From NCBI GenBank assembly GCA_016185145.1, contig JACPOB010000150.1, forward strand, positions 1-59,259: 59,259 bases of DNA, written 5' to 3'. Shown one piece after another: positions 26,308 to 36,800 of this stretch. The number at the start of each line of letters is the position of its first letter. The stretch's first letter is position 1. The position numbers and the translations under genes are program-made. The stretch is from Rhodospirillales bacterium (GTDB lineage: Bacteria; Pseudomonadota; Alphaproteobacteria; Reyranellales; Reyranellaceae). Below the pieces are notes generated by a model. It ran no database searches. It was not told where the DNA came from and saw nothing but the letters and a program-made list of their open reading frames with translations.

Positions 26308-27531
26308 TCATGCCGCCGTCAGGTGGAGCGTCTCGATGGCGTTGTGCATGAAGCCGCTCGGGTTCCAGTTCATCGCCTTGGGCTGGGAGAGCCCGTCGCT
26401 GCTGGTGCAGCGGACCATGAGGGACACGGAGCCGGCCGCCGGCGCGATCTCGGTCTGCCATTGGCGGAAGCTGTATTTGCCCTCGTCGCGGCCGAGCGTC
26501 GTCGGCCGCCAGGTCGCGCCGTCGTCGAGCGAGATGTCGACGGCCCCGACGCCGGTCGAGCCGCCGAAGGCGATGCCGCGTACGACCGTCGGCACGGCGG
26601 CCTTGAGCGTCGCGCCATCCTTGAGGCTGGTGACGAACGAGCGCGGCACCATCCTGTTGATCGGCACCATCTTCACGCCCGCCTGTCCCGGCGTCATGTC
26701 GGCGCCGGGCGTGTCGGGAATGAGATAGGCGTTCCTGGTCCAGAAATTCTCGTCCGGGGTGTCGAGCACTTCGATGCGATCGAGCATCTTCACCCAGTAG
26801 GTCGAGTACCAGCCGGGCACCACCAGCCGCAGCGGGAAGCCGTTGAGCAATGGCAGCTGCTCGCCGTTCATGGCGTAGGCGATCATCACCTCGCCGTCGC
26901 GCGCATGGTCGAGCGAGAGCGACTTCATGAACTTCGGCGCGCCATCGACCACCGGCTGGTCGAGGCCGGCGAACCGCACCTGCAGGGCTCCCGGCTTGAC
27001 GCCGGCGCGGTCGAGCACGTCCTTCAGGCTGACGCCCATCCACTTGGCGTTGCCCATGGCGCCGTTGGCCCACTGCGCGCCGGGCACCGAAGGCTGCGAG
27101 AAGCCGCGCGAGTTGCCCGAGCACTGGTTGACCGCCGCCAGCTCGACCCGCGGCATGCCGTCGACGATGTCCTCGAGGCTGAGCGACAGCGGCTTGTCGA
27201 CGTGGCCGCTCACCGACAGCCGGAAGCTCGCGACGTCGATCTCGGTCGGGATCACGGCCCAGTGCCAGCGCACATAGAACTGGTCGTTGGGGGTGAAGAC
27301 GCCGCGATCGAACACTTCGAACGGCGTCTCGAGCAGCGGCGGTCGCGTGCGCTGCAGGATCATCGTGGCCTTCTGCGGGAAGGCCGTCGTCAGCGCGCGC
27401 TCGCGCGGCCCCCCGGGGAGGGGCAGCTCGACGGTCGGGGTGGCCCAGGCCGATCCGGAAACGAGCGCAAGGCCGCCGGCCCCCGCCTGTCCCAGGAAAG
27501 ATCGTCGTGTCGTAACCGTCGTGTTGCGCAT
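26308..27531 (-). CDS. sorA: Molybdopterin sulfite dehydrogenase, catalytic subunit (SorA-like)
   Basis: 407 residues from the ATG at 27531 (MRNTTVTTRRSFLGQAGAGG), a TAT signal as expected for a folded molybdenum enzyme. The SUOX-type Moco domain includes the cysteine ligand in AAVNQCSGNSRGFSQP (C137) and KWMGVSLKDVLDRAG. The C-terminal dimerisation domain has RGIAFGGSTGVGAVDISLDD and ALNWNP-like ending MNWNPSGFMHNAIE. Oxidises sulfite to sulfate in the periplasm. First gene of a three-gene operon with cytochrome c and VOC genes. A TTG 12 bases upstream is an alternative start. Confidence 0.92.
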   Translation of the reverse strand: MRNTTVTTRRSFLGQAGAGGLALVSGSAWATPTVELPLPGGPRERALTTAFPQKATMILQRTRPPLLETPFEVFDRGVFTPNDQFYVRWHWAVIPTEIDVASFRLSVSGHVDKPLSLSLEDIVDGMPRVELAAVNQCSGNSRGFSQPSVPGAQWANGAMGNAKWMGVSLKDVLDRAGVKPGALQVRFAGLDQPVVDGAPKFMKSLSLDHARDGEVMIAYAMNGEQLPLLNGFPLRLVVPGWYSTYWVKMLDRIEVLDTPDENFWTRNAYLIPDTPGADMTPGQAGVKMVPINRMVPRSFVTSLKDGATLKAAVPTVVRGIAFGGSTGVGAVDISLDDGATWRPTTLGRDEGKYSFRQWQTEIAPAAGSVSLMVRCTSSDGLSQPKAMNWNPSGFMHNAIETLHLTAA

Positions 27532-27657
27532 CCGATCGCCCAAGCAAAGCTCGCAGAGAGTAGTGGCGCTCCTTGTAGCTCATCGCGGCCCATTTGCTGG
27601 CTTTCTGTCAGAGAAAGAAGACTTGCATGTAAGGAAAGTCCCCATCATGCTCCAGGC

Positions 27658-28296
27658 ATGGACAAGGTCGCGGAGGCCACGAGGGAGATCGGCAATCGCC
27701 TGCGCTCGGCGCGCATCGGCGCCGGCGCCACCCTGGCGTCGGTGGCGCGCCAGGCCGGCCTGTCCGAAAGCTTTCTCTCCCGGCTCGAGCGCGGCCAGGC
27801 GGTAGCGTCGATCGCCAACCTGATCCAGCTCGCCGAGGCGCTGGGGCTGGGGCTGCATGAGCTCTTCCAGAGCGCCAGTGCGCCGGCGCGGACGCGGGTC
27901 GCCGTTCACCGCGGCGACGCTGGCGGCATGAAAGACGTCGCCGCCACGGGCTATCGCTTTCGCCATCTTGGCGGTGGCGCGCCGCTCGACCGATTGGAGG
28001 TCTTCCATCTCGTCTTCCCGCGCGCCAAGGGCATGTCGGCCATGGTTTCTCATCCCGGCCAGGAGCATTGCTACGTGCTGTCGGGCGAGGTGCTGTTCCA
28101 TGTCGACGGCGCGACCCACCGCCTGAAGCCGGGCGACGGCATCCTGATCGATTCGCAACTGCCGCATCGCGCGGAGAACGGCGGCCGCGGCCAGGCGCAC
28201 GTGCTGATGACCGTGGCGCGTCCGGCCGACGCCTCGGACGTGCCCGACTGGTGGCATCTCGCAACAACGACCGAGAAGGAGGAAGCCAGGCCATGA
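27658..28296 (+). CDS. XRE-family HTH regulator with C-terminal cupin
   Basis: 212 residues from the ATG at 27658. The N-terminal HTH (about 8-65) contains LASVARQAGLSESFLSRLER. The cupin sensor (about 115-190) has SHPGQEHCYVLSGEVLFHVD and LIDSQLPHRAEN. This architecture is typical of repressors such as PuuR that bind small metabolites. The stop overlaps the next ATG (ATGA, 28293-28296), so the cupin gene behind it is translationally coupled. It is divergent from the sulfite dehydrogenase operon, which it might regulate. Confidence 0.92.
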   Translation: MDKVAEATREIGNRLRSARIGAGATLASVARQAGLSESFLSRLERGQAVASIANLIQLAEALGLGLHELFQSASAPARTRVAVHRGDAGGMKDVAATGYRFRHLGGGAPLDRLEVFHLVFPRAKGMSAMVSHPGQEHCYVLSGEVLFHVDGATHRLKPGDGILIDSQLPHRAENGGRGQAHVLMTVARPADASDVPDWWHLATTTEKEEARP

Positions 28297-28778
28297 GCAA
28301 GCACATTCCCGACACGGCCATCGCCAATGCCGCGCTCCAGACCGCGCGCGAGGCCTCGCGGCGCTATCATCTGCCTTATCAGGTGCGCCATCTCGACGAG
28401 GTCGAGTGGGAGACCATCCGCTGGCCCGGCGAGACCGGCAAGATGCTGTTCCATCCCACGCCCGAGCAGCCGACCGCGCCCAACGCCGGCATCCTGCGGC
28501 TCGAGCCCGGCGCTCATCATCCCGAGCATTATCACGGCTTCGCCCAGGTCTGGCTGATCCTGAAGGGCGAGTTCACGATCGACGGCCGGCTCTGCCCACC
28601 GGGCACGATGCTCTATCACCCCGACCCGCATTTCGAGGGCGAGTTCCATACCGCGACCGGCGGCGAGATCATGATCGTGCAGTATCCCGGCCCGTCGACC
28701 GGCGAGCGGCCGATCTATGCCGGCCGCTTCAACATGACCGAGCGCAAGGCGGTCGCCGAGGAACGCGTCGACCTCTGA
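28293..28778 (+). CDS. Cupin-domain protein
   Basis: 161 residues. A single cupin barrel (about 50-145) has the metal-ligand pattern PGAHHPEHYHGFAQVWLILK, with three candidate His residues, then a second element in LYHPDPHFEGEF. It resembles ChrR-type cupins or small cupin dioxygenases. Coupled by a four-base overlap to the XRE-cupin regulator, suggesting that the pair senses and handles the same compound. Substrate unknown. Confidence 0.85.
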   Translation: MSKHIPDTAIANAALQTAREASRRYHLPYQVRHLDEVEWETIRWPGETGKMLFHPTPEQPTAPNAGILRLEPGAHHPEHYHGFAQVWLILKGEFTIDGRLCPPGTMLYHPDPHFEGEFHTATGGEIMIVQYPGPSTGERPIYAGRFNMTERKAVAEERVDL

Positions 28779-28781
28779 GAT

Positions 28782-29198
28782 TCAGCCGCCGGGCGCGTGG
28801 AACGGCTGGGTGCGCTGGTCGTCGATCTGGTCGGCCACCGTCCTCAGCCAGGCGCGCGCCTCGGCTTCCGTCTTGAACAGCCGGGCGGGTCGCTTGGCCG
28901 GCGAGATGTTGACGAACCGGCGGAAGGCGTTGCGTGCCTTTTCATCGAAGCCGACGACGGCGAGCGGTCCGCTCTTCAGCGTGGCGGTGTAGGCGCTGAG
29001 CCTGGCACCCATCGTCATCACGTCCTCGTCGGTATAGATCGGATCGGCCTTGGTGGCGTCGAACAGCTTGCCGTATTGCAGCACGTCGGCCACGGCCAGC
29101 GCGTCGAAATGCTCCTCCATCTCCGGCAGCGTCACGCGCCCTTCGGCGATGATGTGCACCAGCTTCTCGTCGTGGAAGATTTCCCATTTGAGCGGCAT
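28782..29198 (-). CDS. SpoIIAA/STAS-like protein
   Basis: 138 residues of STAS-like alternating beta/alpha pattern: MPLKWEIFHDEKLVHIIAEG, LPEMEEHFDALA, GKLFDATKADP, and a C-terminal helix with FKTEAEARAWL. It matches the SpoIIAA-like family found in environmental Proteobacteria, whose role is unclear, possibly lipid or partner-protein binding. It has no membrane segment. It lies tail to tail with the cupin gene, with three bases between the stops, and nine bases after a small possibly frameshifted gene. Confidence 0.8.
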   Translation of the reverse strand: MPLKWEIFHDEKLVHIIAEGRVTLPEMEEHFDALAVADVLQYGKLFDATKADPIYTDEDVMTMGARLSAYTATLKSGPLAVVGFDEKARNAFRRFVNISPAKRPARLFKTEAEARAWLRTVADQIDDQRTQPFHAPGG

Positions 29199-29207
29199 CG
29201 GTCGTCC

Positions 29208-29393
29208 TCACAGGCTGCAGGCGTCGGAAATGTTCACCACGTGATCGGCCTGCGTGATGTCGTCGGCCGTGCCGACATGGATGTCAGGCTGCGCGAGCGG
29301 CACGACGCTGCCGCTGCAGCTGTCGCCGCGGCGAGCGCGGTGAGGACGGTGGTAGAGAGCCGTCTCATTCACCATCGACAGTATTGTTTCCAT
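29208..29393 (-). pseudogene. Small exported protein, apparently split by a frameshift
   Basis: Two frames together look like one small secreted protein. An ATG at 29368 opens MRRLSTTVLTALAAATAAAA, a clear Sec signal, but that frame then turns into Arg/Ser-rich sequence and stops at 29234. The neighbouring frame (open from 29393, stop at 29208) supplies a plausible mature chain, VVPLAQPDIHVGTADDITQA then DHVVNISDACSL. A one- or two-base slip near 29300-29310 would join them. The unbroken 61-codon frame is the alternative. No family is recognised. It sits directly upstream of the STAS-like gene. Confidence 0.45.
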
Positions 29394-29418
29394 CGGTCGC
29401 CGACAAGGCCGCAGCGCT

Positions 29419-30360
29419 CTACCGTTCCTGCGCGTAGTTGATCGGCACGATGAACGTATGGCTGCCGGCAGCGAGTTCCGTCGGCAGCGGCGCGAAGGGC
29501 GAGGCCCTGCGGACCGTTTCCAGGACGCCGCGATCGAGGGCGGGCGAGCCGCTTGGCCGGGACAGGGCGACGTCGACCAGCCTGCCGTCGCGGCCGATGG
29601 TCAGCTGGACGACCACCAGGCCGCGCTCACGCTGTTCCCGCGTCGCCGGCGTGAACCGCTCCTGCGACAGCTTTCGCACGACCTGCAGCAGATAATCCTG
29701 CTGTGCCTGATGGGCGCTGTAGCTGGTGGCCGTGCGGGCAACCGGCGAGGGGGCGCCGGGGGCCTGGCCACCCAAAGGGTCGGACTCGTTCTGCTGCGAT
29801 GCCCGTTTCGGGGTGGCCTGCCGCACGACCTGTTGTGGTGGTGGCGCCTGCGGTCGGCTTTGCAGGATCGACGACCTGGCGAGCGCGCTCGGCGCCGTAC
29901 GCGCAAAGTCCTGGCCGTTGACCAGCGGCGGCACGTCGACGCCGGGCAGCATCGTCTCCAGCCTGGCCTCTGCCGCGGTTGGCGTAGTGCTGGTGCCGAA
30001 ATCACGCGCGAGCACCGCGGGCGGCGGCTCGGCGGAGGGCAACGTTTGGGCGATATGCGGTTCGGTCGGGGCGGGCAGGGGAGCCGACGCCGCCTCCGAC
30101 GGCCCGGGCGCCAGGGCGGCGACGGACTGGAACGCCGATGCGCCGGACGGCAGCCTTTGCGCTGCCTGCTCGGCGGCCGGTACTGCGGGCGCTTCGAACG
30201 GCGCCGTCGGCCGCTCGAGCGTGAGCTCGATAGCCTGTTCGCTGAGCCGCTCCTGGCGCGGCAGGACCTCGGGCAGCAGCGCGGCCAGCGCCGTCGCGTG
30301 CAGCATCGCCGAGCCCATCACGGCCATCGCCCAGACATGATGGAAGCGCGGAACACTCAT
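29419..30360 (-). CDS. TonB-family energy-transducing protein
   Basis: 313 residues. An N-terminal membrane helix (HHVWAMAVMGSAMLHATALAA) is followed by a long Pro/Ala-rich periplasmic linker (about 45-205). The C-terminal TonB domain has VQLTIGRDGRLVDVALSRPS, SGSPALDRGVLETVRRASPF and ending VPINYAQER. TonB carries proton-motive energy from ExbBD to outer-membrane receptors. No exbB, exbD or TonB-dependent receptor gene is present in the window, so it relies on partners elsewhere. It is divergent from the giant nuclease/nucleotidase gene across a 494-bp gap. Confidence 0.92.
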   Translation of the reverse strand: MSVPRFHHVWAMAVMGSAMLHATALAALLPEVLPRQERLSEQAIELTLERPTAPFEAPAVPAAEQAAQRLPSGASAFQSVAALAPGPSEAASAPLPAPTEPHIAQTLPSAEPPPAVLARDFGTSTTPTAAEARLETMLPGVDVPPLVNGQDFARTAPSALARSSILQSRPQAPPPQQVVRQATPKRASQQNESDPLGGQAPGAPSPVARTATSYSAHQAQQDYLLQVVRKLSQERFTPATREQRERGLVVVQLTIGRDGRLVDVALSRPSGSPALDRGVLETVRRASPFAPLPTELAAGSHTFIVPINYAQER

Positions 30361-30854
30361 TGGCGGACTTCGATGCGCGGGGAGCCGCCCGCATCGACGC
30401 CTCCGCCAACAGCGGCACAGTGAGCAGTGTCGTGCGTCGGCAGGCCTTGCAATCTCATGGCATTCCCGAACGCAGAAGGGCCCGAACTCAGAAGGGATCG
30501 CGGAGCTGCAACGTCGGCTGCGGCGGATTCGTTGCCCGCGCTCGACTTCCGTTCGATCGCGGACGACCGCCCTGCGCAGGGCAGACTGCGAACAATTCGC
30601 GGCGTCAGTTCGAGCGCCGATCGGACCGCTTCATCGCAACGGCAGAAAAGAATCGCCAAGCGCGATCCATCCCACGCGGCTGACATCAACTCGTAAGCAA
30701 TCGCTCCTAAGGGAAGACCGTCGGCAGGCCGCTTCACCGCCGAGTGTCTGCGATTGTCTGCGATGCATTGAGCGCGATCATCGGATCGCTCGAGCACGTC
30801 ACAGGAATGTCACGGCGCAACGATGACGCGTCGGACCGAGGAGGAGGTTGCTTC
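30361..30854. other. 494-bp intergenic region between divergent tonB-like and giant nuclease genes
   Basis: Short frames exist on both strands but none has family resemblance, a ribosome site or convincing composition. The only clear signal is GAGGAGG 11 bases before the giant gene. The divergent arrangement and the size make it the natural place for both promoters. I could not pick a reliable promoter or operator; a Pho-box-like element would be expected if the nuclease is phosphate-controlled, but I do not see a convincing one. Confidence 0.5.
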
Positions 30855-33800
30855 ATGTCGACGACGTATCACTCGCTTGCTTCCGGCAATCTGACGCAGA
30901 ACTGGGCCGATGCGGCGTCGATCACGACCAACGACGACTGGTCCGGCGTGCCGAGCATCACGGGTTACATCGGCGACATAGATGCCGGCTCCCCGACCAG
31001 CGTCGATCCGCGCATGCTGACCGGCGCGGCGGTCGGCAACATCGACGTCATCGCCAATCAGGGCAACCCCGATACCAACACCAGCGGCGGCGTTGCCGAG
31101 TTCGCCATCACCGACCCGACGGTGGCCCTGCAGGGCTCGGGGACCGCCGATGCGCCTTCGCTGGTGCTCTATCTCGACGCCACCGGCCGCGAAGGCGTGC
31201 GCGTGCAGTTCAACGCCCGCGATATCGACGGCTCCGCCGACAACGCCCAACAGCAGTTGAACGTGCAATATCGCCTGGGCTCCTCGGGCGCCTGGACCAA
31301 CGTCGCCAACGGCTATTTCTCCGACGTCACGACGGGCGGCAGCGCCACGCAGGTGACGACGGTCGACGTCACCCTGCCGGCGGCCGCCAACAACCACGCC
31401 CAGGTCGAAGTGCGCATCATGACGACCAATGCCGGCGGCAGCGACGAATGGGTCGGCATCGACGACATCGTCGTCTCGAGCGTGCCCTTTACCGGCGGCG
31501 GCGACGCCACCGCGCCGGTCCTGCAATCCTCCACGCCGGCCGACGACAGCACCGGCGTCGTCGTGTCGTCCGACATCGTGCTCAATTTCGACGAAGCCGT
31601 TAAGGCGGGAACCGGCGACATCGTCATCAGTGATGGCGCCGGCGATATCCGCACCATCACCCTGGGCGGCGCCGACGCCGACGGCGCGGTGACGTTCAAC
31701 GGCAATCGGGTCGTCATCAACCTGGCCAACAACCTCAATCCCAACACCACCTACAATGTCACCTTCGCTGCCGGCGTCATCGAAGACGCGGCCGGCAACG
31801 ACCATGCCGGGCTCGGCGCTGGCGCCCTGAATTTCACCACGCGACCGGCGCCCGCTGCGATCACGCCGATCTATACGATCCAGGGCGCCGGACACACGTC
31901 GGCCCTGGCCGGCCAGGGCGTCGCCACCGAAGGCGTCGTGACCGCCATCGCCGGCAACGGCTTCTACATCCAGGCCGCCACCGGCGACGGCAATGCCGCG
32001 ACCTCCGACGGCATCTTCGTCTTCACCGGCAGCGCTCCCTCGGTGACCGTCGGCCATCTGGTGCAGGTCGAGGGCACCGTCGCCGAGTTCACCGCCGCCG
32101 CCGCCGCGCCCGGGAGCCTGTCGATCACCGAGATCACCGGCCCGGTCGTCACCGATCTCGGCGTCGGTCCCGCCATCGCCGCGACCCAGATCGGTGGCTC
32201 GGCGGGCCTGAAGCCGCCGACCTCGAACCTCGACGACGACGGCCTCACGACGTTCGACCCCGTCAATGACGGTATCGACTTCTTCGAGAGCGTCGAGGGC
32301 ATGCTCGTCCGGGTCGAGAATCCCGTGGCGGTCAGCCCGACCAACGGCTTCGGCGAGATCTTCACCATCGTCGACAACGACGACAACCCGGCCAACGGGC
32401 TGAACACCAACAGCCAGACCGCACGCGGCGGCGTCGGCATCAGCGGCGGTCAGTCCTCGTTCGGCAACACCAACACGGTGGGCGGCGACTTCAACCCCGA
32501 GCGCATCCAGATCGACGACGGCATCGCGGGCCCGAGCCCCAGCGTCAGCGTCGGCGCCACCCTCAGCGACGTCACTGGTGTGATGAGCTACGGCTTCGGC
32601 AACTACGAGGTGATCGCGACCGAGGCCTACAGCGTGGTGACGCCGAGCACGCTCACGCCGGAGGTGACGACGCTCGCCGGCAACGCGCAGCGGCTGACCA
32701 TCGCCAACTACAACGTCGAGAACCTCGACCCCTCCGACGGCGCGGCCAAGTTCAACACGCTGGCGCAGCAGATCGTGACCAACCTCGAGGCGCCCGACAT
32801 CCTGGCGCTGCAGGAAGTGCAGGACAACAACGGCGCCACCAACGATTCGACGACCTCGGCCTCGACGACCCTGCAGATGCTGGTCGACGCGATCAAGGCC
32901 GCGTCGGGCAACACCGTCGAGTACGCCTTCCAGGACAATCCCTTCATCGGCGACGACCTGAATGGCGGCGAGCCCGGCGGCAACATCCGGGTGGCCTTCC
33001 TCTATCGCGTCGACCGCGGCGTCGACCTGGTGGACGGTTCGCTCAGGACCATCGACGCCAACGGTGCGGCCACCACGACGGTCGGCGGCAATGCCGACGC
33101 CAGCCATCCCTTCTTCGCCTCGCGCCCGCCGCTGGTCGCCGACTTCACCTTCAACGGCCAGACCATCACCGTCGTCGACAACCACTTCTCGTCCAAGACC
33201 GGCAGCGGCGCCCTGATGGGCGACCAGCCGCCGCTCAATTCCGCCGAGCCGGCGCGCGCCGCGCAGGCCCAGGCGGTGAACACCTACGTCGATTCGCTGC
33301 TGGCCGCCAATCCCGACGCGCGCGTCGTGGTCTCGGGCGACCTCAACGAGTTCGAGTTCGAGGAGCCCATGCAGGTCCTCTCGGGCAAGGCGACCTACGT
33401 CGACGGACCCGATGCCGACACCCTTCCGGAGTATGTTGCGGGCGGCACGCAGGTGCTGCTGTCGATGTCCGACATGCTGCCGGTCAACCAGCGCTACGAC
33501 TATGTGTTCGACGGCAGCTCGCAGTCGCTCGACCAGATGTACGTCACCAACGCCGCCCGCGCCGGCGCCCAGTACGACATCGTCCACATGAACGCCGAGT
33601 TCGCCAACCAGGCGAGCGATCACGACGCCCTGGTCGCGAGCTTCGACATGACGCCCCGCCTCTCGACCACGCCGACCGGCGTCCTCGACATCGACGTGAA
33701 GGGCACGCTGACCCTGGCCGGCGCCGAGATCTCGGCCTTCGATCCCGGCAGCGACCGCCTGTTCGTCACATCCAACGCCGGCCTGCAGGTGGTGGACCTT

Positions 33801-36800
33801 TCGAATCCGGCCGCGCCGTCGCTGATCACCACCCTCGACTTCACGGCGCTGGGCTTCGGCTCGACCGACGTCACCAGCGTCGCGGCCAAGAACGGCATCG
33901 TCGCCGTGGCCCTGCTGGCGACCGACAAGTCCCAGCCCGGACACGTGATCTTCGTCAACGCCGCGACCCACACCGTGATGGGCTCGGTCCAGGTCGGCGT
34001 GCATCCCGACATGGTGACCTTCACGCCCGACGGCCTGAAGGTGCTGGTCGCCAACGAAGGCGAGGTGCTGAGCAACGGCTTCGCCGGCAACGACGGTGAT
34101 GGCACGGTCAGCATCATCGACCTCGGCGGCGGCGTCGCGGCGGCGACCGTGCAGACCGCGGACTTCACCGCCTTCAATGGCCAGGAGGACGCGCTGCGCG
34201 CCGAGGGCGTGCGCATCTTCGCCGGCCGCAGCGTGTCGCAGGACGTCGAGCCGGAATACATCGCGATCTCGCCCGACGGCACCAAGGCCATGGTTACCCT
34301 GCAGGAGGCCAATGCGCTGGCCATCCTCGACCTCGCCACCGCCACCTTCACCGACATCGTGCCGCTCGGCCTGAAGGACTGGACCGGGCTCCAGCTCGAC
34401 GTCAGCGACCAGGACGGCGGCATCAACCTGGTCACCGATTCACATCTCTTCGGCATGTACATGCCGGACGCCATCGCGGCCTACTCGGTCGGCGGCCAGA
34501 CCTACTACGTCATGGCCAACGAGGGCGACGATCGCGACGACTTCCTGGCGCCCGACGAGACGATCCGCGTCGGCAACGCCAACTACGACCTGGACAACGG
34601 CCTGTTCCCCGACGAGGCGGCGCTCAAGGCCAATGCCGAGCTGGGACGCCACACCGTGTCCAACGCGCCAGGCCTGCGCGGCGACACCGACGGCGACGGC
34701 GACATCGACCAGATCCTGACCTACGGCGCGCGTTCCTTCTCGATCGTCGATTCACAGGGCAACCGGGTGTTCGACAGCGCCGACGTCATCGAGCGCATCA
34801 TCGTCGACCAGTTCCCGTCGCTGTTCGACGACAGCCGCAGCGACAACAAGGGGCCCGAGCCGGAAGGCCTCACCATCGGCAAGGTCGGCGACAAGACCTT
34901 CGCCTTCGTGGCGCTCGAGCGTTCCAACATCACGCTCGCCTTCGACATCACCGATCCGGGCCATGTCAGCTATGCCGGCGCGGCCCGCAACGCCGGCGAC
35001 GTCGCCCCCGAGGGCGTGCTGTTCATCGCCGCCGCCGATTCGCCGACCGGCCAGGACCTGCTGGTGACCAGCAACGAGACCAGCAACACCCTCACCGTGT
35101 TCGAGGTCAACGAGGTGCCGGCCTTCACGCTGCAGCTGCTGCACTTCTCCGACGGCGAGGCCGGCCTGCTGGCCGGCGACACGGCGCCCTACCTGGCGGC
35201 GCTGCTCGACGCCTTCGACGACGACTTCGCCAGCACGCTGATCCTGGCGGGCGGCGATAATTTCCTGCCCGGCCCGTTCATCAATGCCGGCACCGATCCG
35301 TCGCTCAACGGTGTCGCCGGCATCGGTGCCACCGCGCCGGGTCGTCCCGACCTCGCCATGCTGAACGCCTTGGGCGTCGACGCGTCGACCATCGGCAACC
35401 ACGAGTTCGACCTCGGCTCGACGGCCTTCCGCGACACCTTCACGCCCGCGGGCGCCTGGGTCGGGGCGCAGTTCCCCTATCTCTCGGCCAATCTCGACTT
35501 CTCCGGCGACAGCGCGCTCAACCCGCGCTTCACCAATACCGTCGATGGCGGCACCGGCACGCTCATCCCGGAGGCCAACACGCTCAAGGGCCGCATCGCG
35601 CCGGCCGCCGTCGTCACCGAGAACGGCGAGAAGATCGGCCTGGTGGCGGCGACCACCCAGCTGATCGAATCGATCTCCTCGCCCAACGGCACCGAGGTCA
35701 AGGGCTTCCCGACCGGCGCCGGCGCCAACGGCGAGGTCGACAACATGGACCTGCTGGCCGCCCAGCTGCAGCCGATCATCGACGAGATGATCGCCGAGGG
35801 CGTCAACAAGATCGTCCTGATGTCGCATCTGCAGCAGATCGCCAACGAGCAGTTGCTGGCGACCAAGCTGCGCGGCGTCGACATCATCCTGTCGGCCGGC
35901 TCCAACACGCGGCTGGGCGACGCCGACGACGAGGCGGTGGCCTTCCCGGGCCACGAGGCGACCTTCGCCGACACCTATCCCATCGTCACCCATGGCGCCG
36001 ACGGCAAGACCACGGTGATCGTCAACACCGACGGCGAGTACACCTATCTCGGCCGCCTGGTCGTGGGCTTCGACGCCGAGGGCGACATCATCCTCGACAC
36101 CCTGGCGGACAACCGGGCGATCAACGGCGCCTACGCCTCGACGGCGGAGAACGTCGCCGAGGCCTGGGGCGTCACGCAGGCTCAACTCGAGGCCACGGCC
36201 TTCGCCGACGGCACCAAGGGCGACCAGGTGCGCGACATCACCCGGGCGGTCGATGCCGTGATCTCGGCCAAGGACGGCAACGTCTACGGCTTCACCGACG
36301 TCTATCTCGAGGGCGAGCGCGCCTTCATCCGCTCGCAGGAGACCAATCTCGGCGACCTGTCGGCCGATACCGGCATCTTCGCCCTCAAGGAGGCGCTGGG
36401 CGCCGCCGCGGAGGGCCAGTTCATCGTCGGCCTGCGCAACGGCGGCGGCATCCGTGCTCAGATCGGCAGCATCGATCACAACGGCGACAAGGTGGCGCCG
36501 GTCGCCAATGCCGATGCCGGCAAGGCCGAGGGCGGCGTCTCCCAGCTCGACGTCGAGAACGCGCTGCGCTTCGACAACAAGCTGATGGTCTTCGACACCA
36601 CGGCGGCGGGGCTGAAGGCCATCCTCGAGCACAGCGTGGCGGCGGGCCTCAACCAGGGCCGCTTCGGCCAGGTCGGCGGCCTGCGCTTCTCGTGGGATCC
36701 CGACTTCGCGGCCGGCAGCCGCATCCTGAACGTCGCCCTGGTCGACGAGCACGACCGGGTGATCGCGCGCGTGGTGGAGAACGGCGTGGTGGCGGCGGGC

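Noticed and set aside
30357..30797. Short frames on both strands in the gap between tonB-like and nuclease genes
   Set aside because: No ribosome site, no hydrophobic or domain pattern, Ser/Arg/Ala-rich composition. Treated as non-coding.
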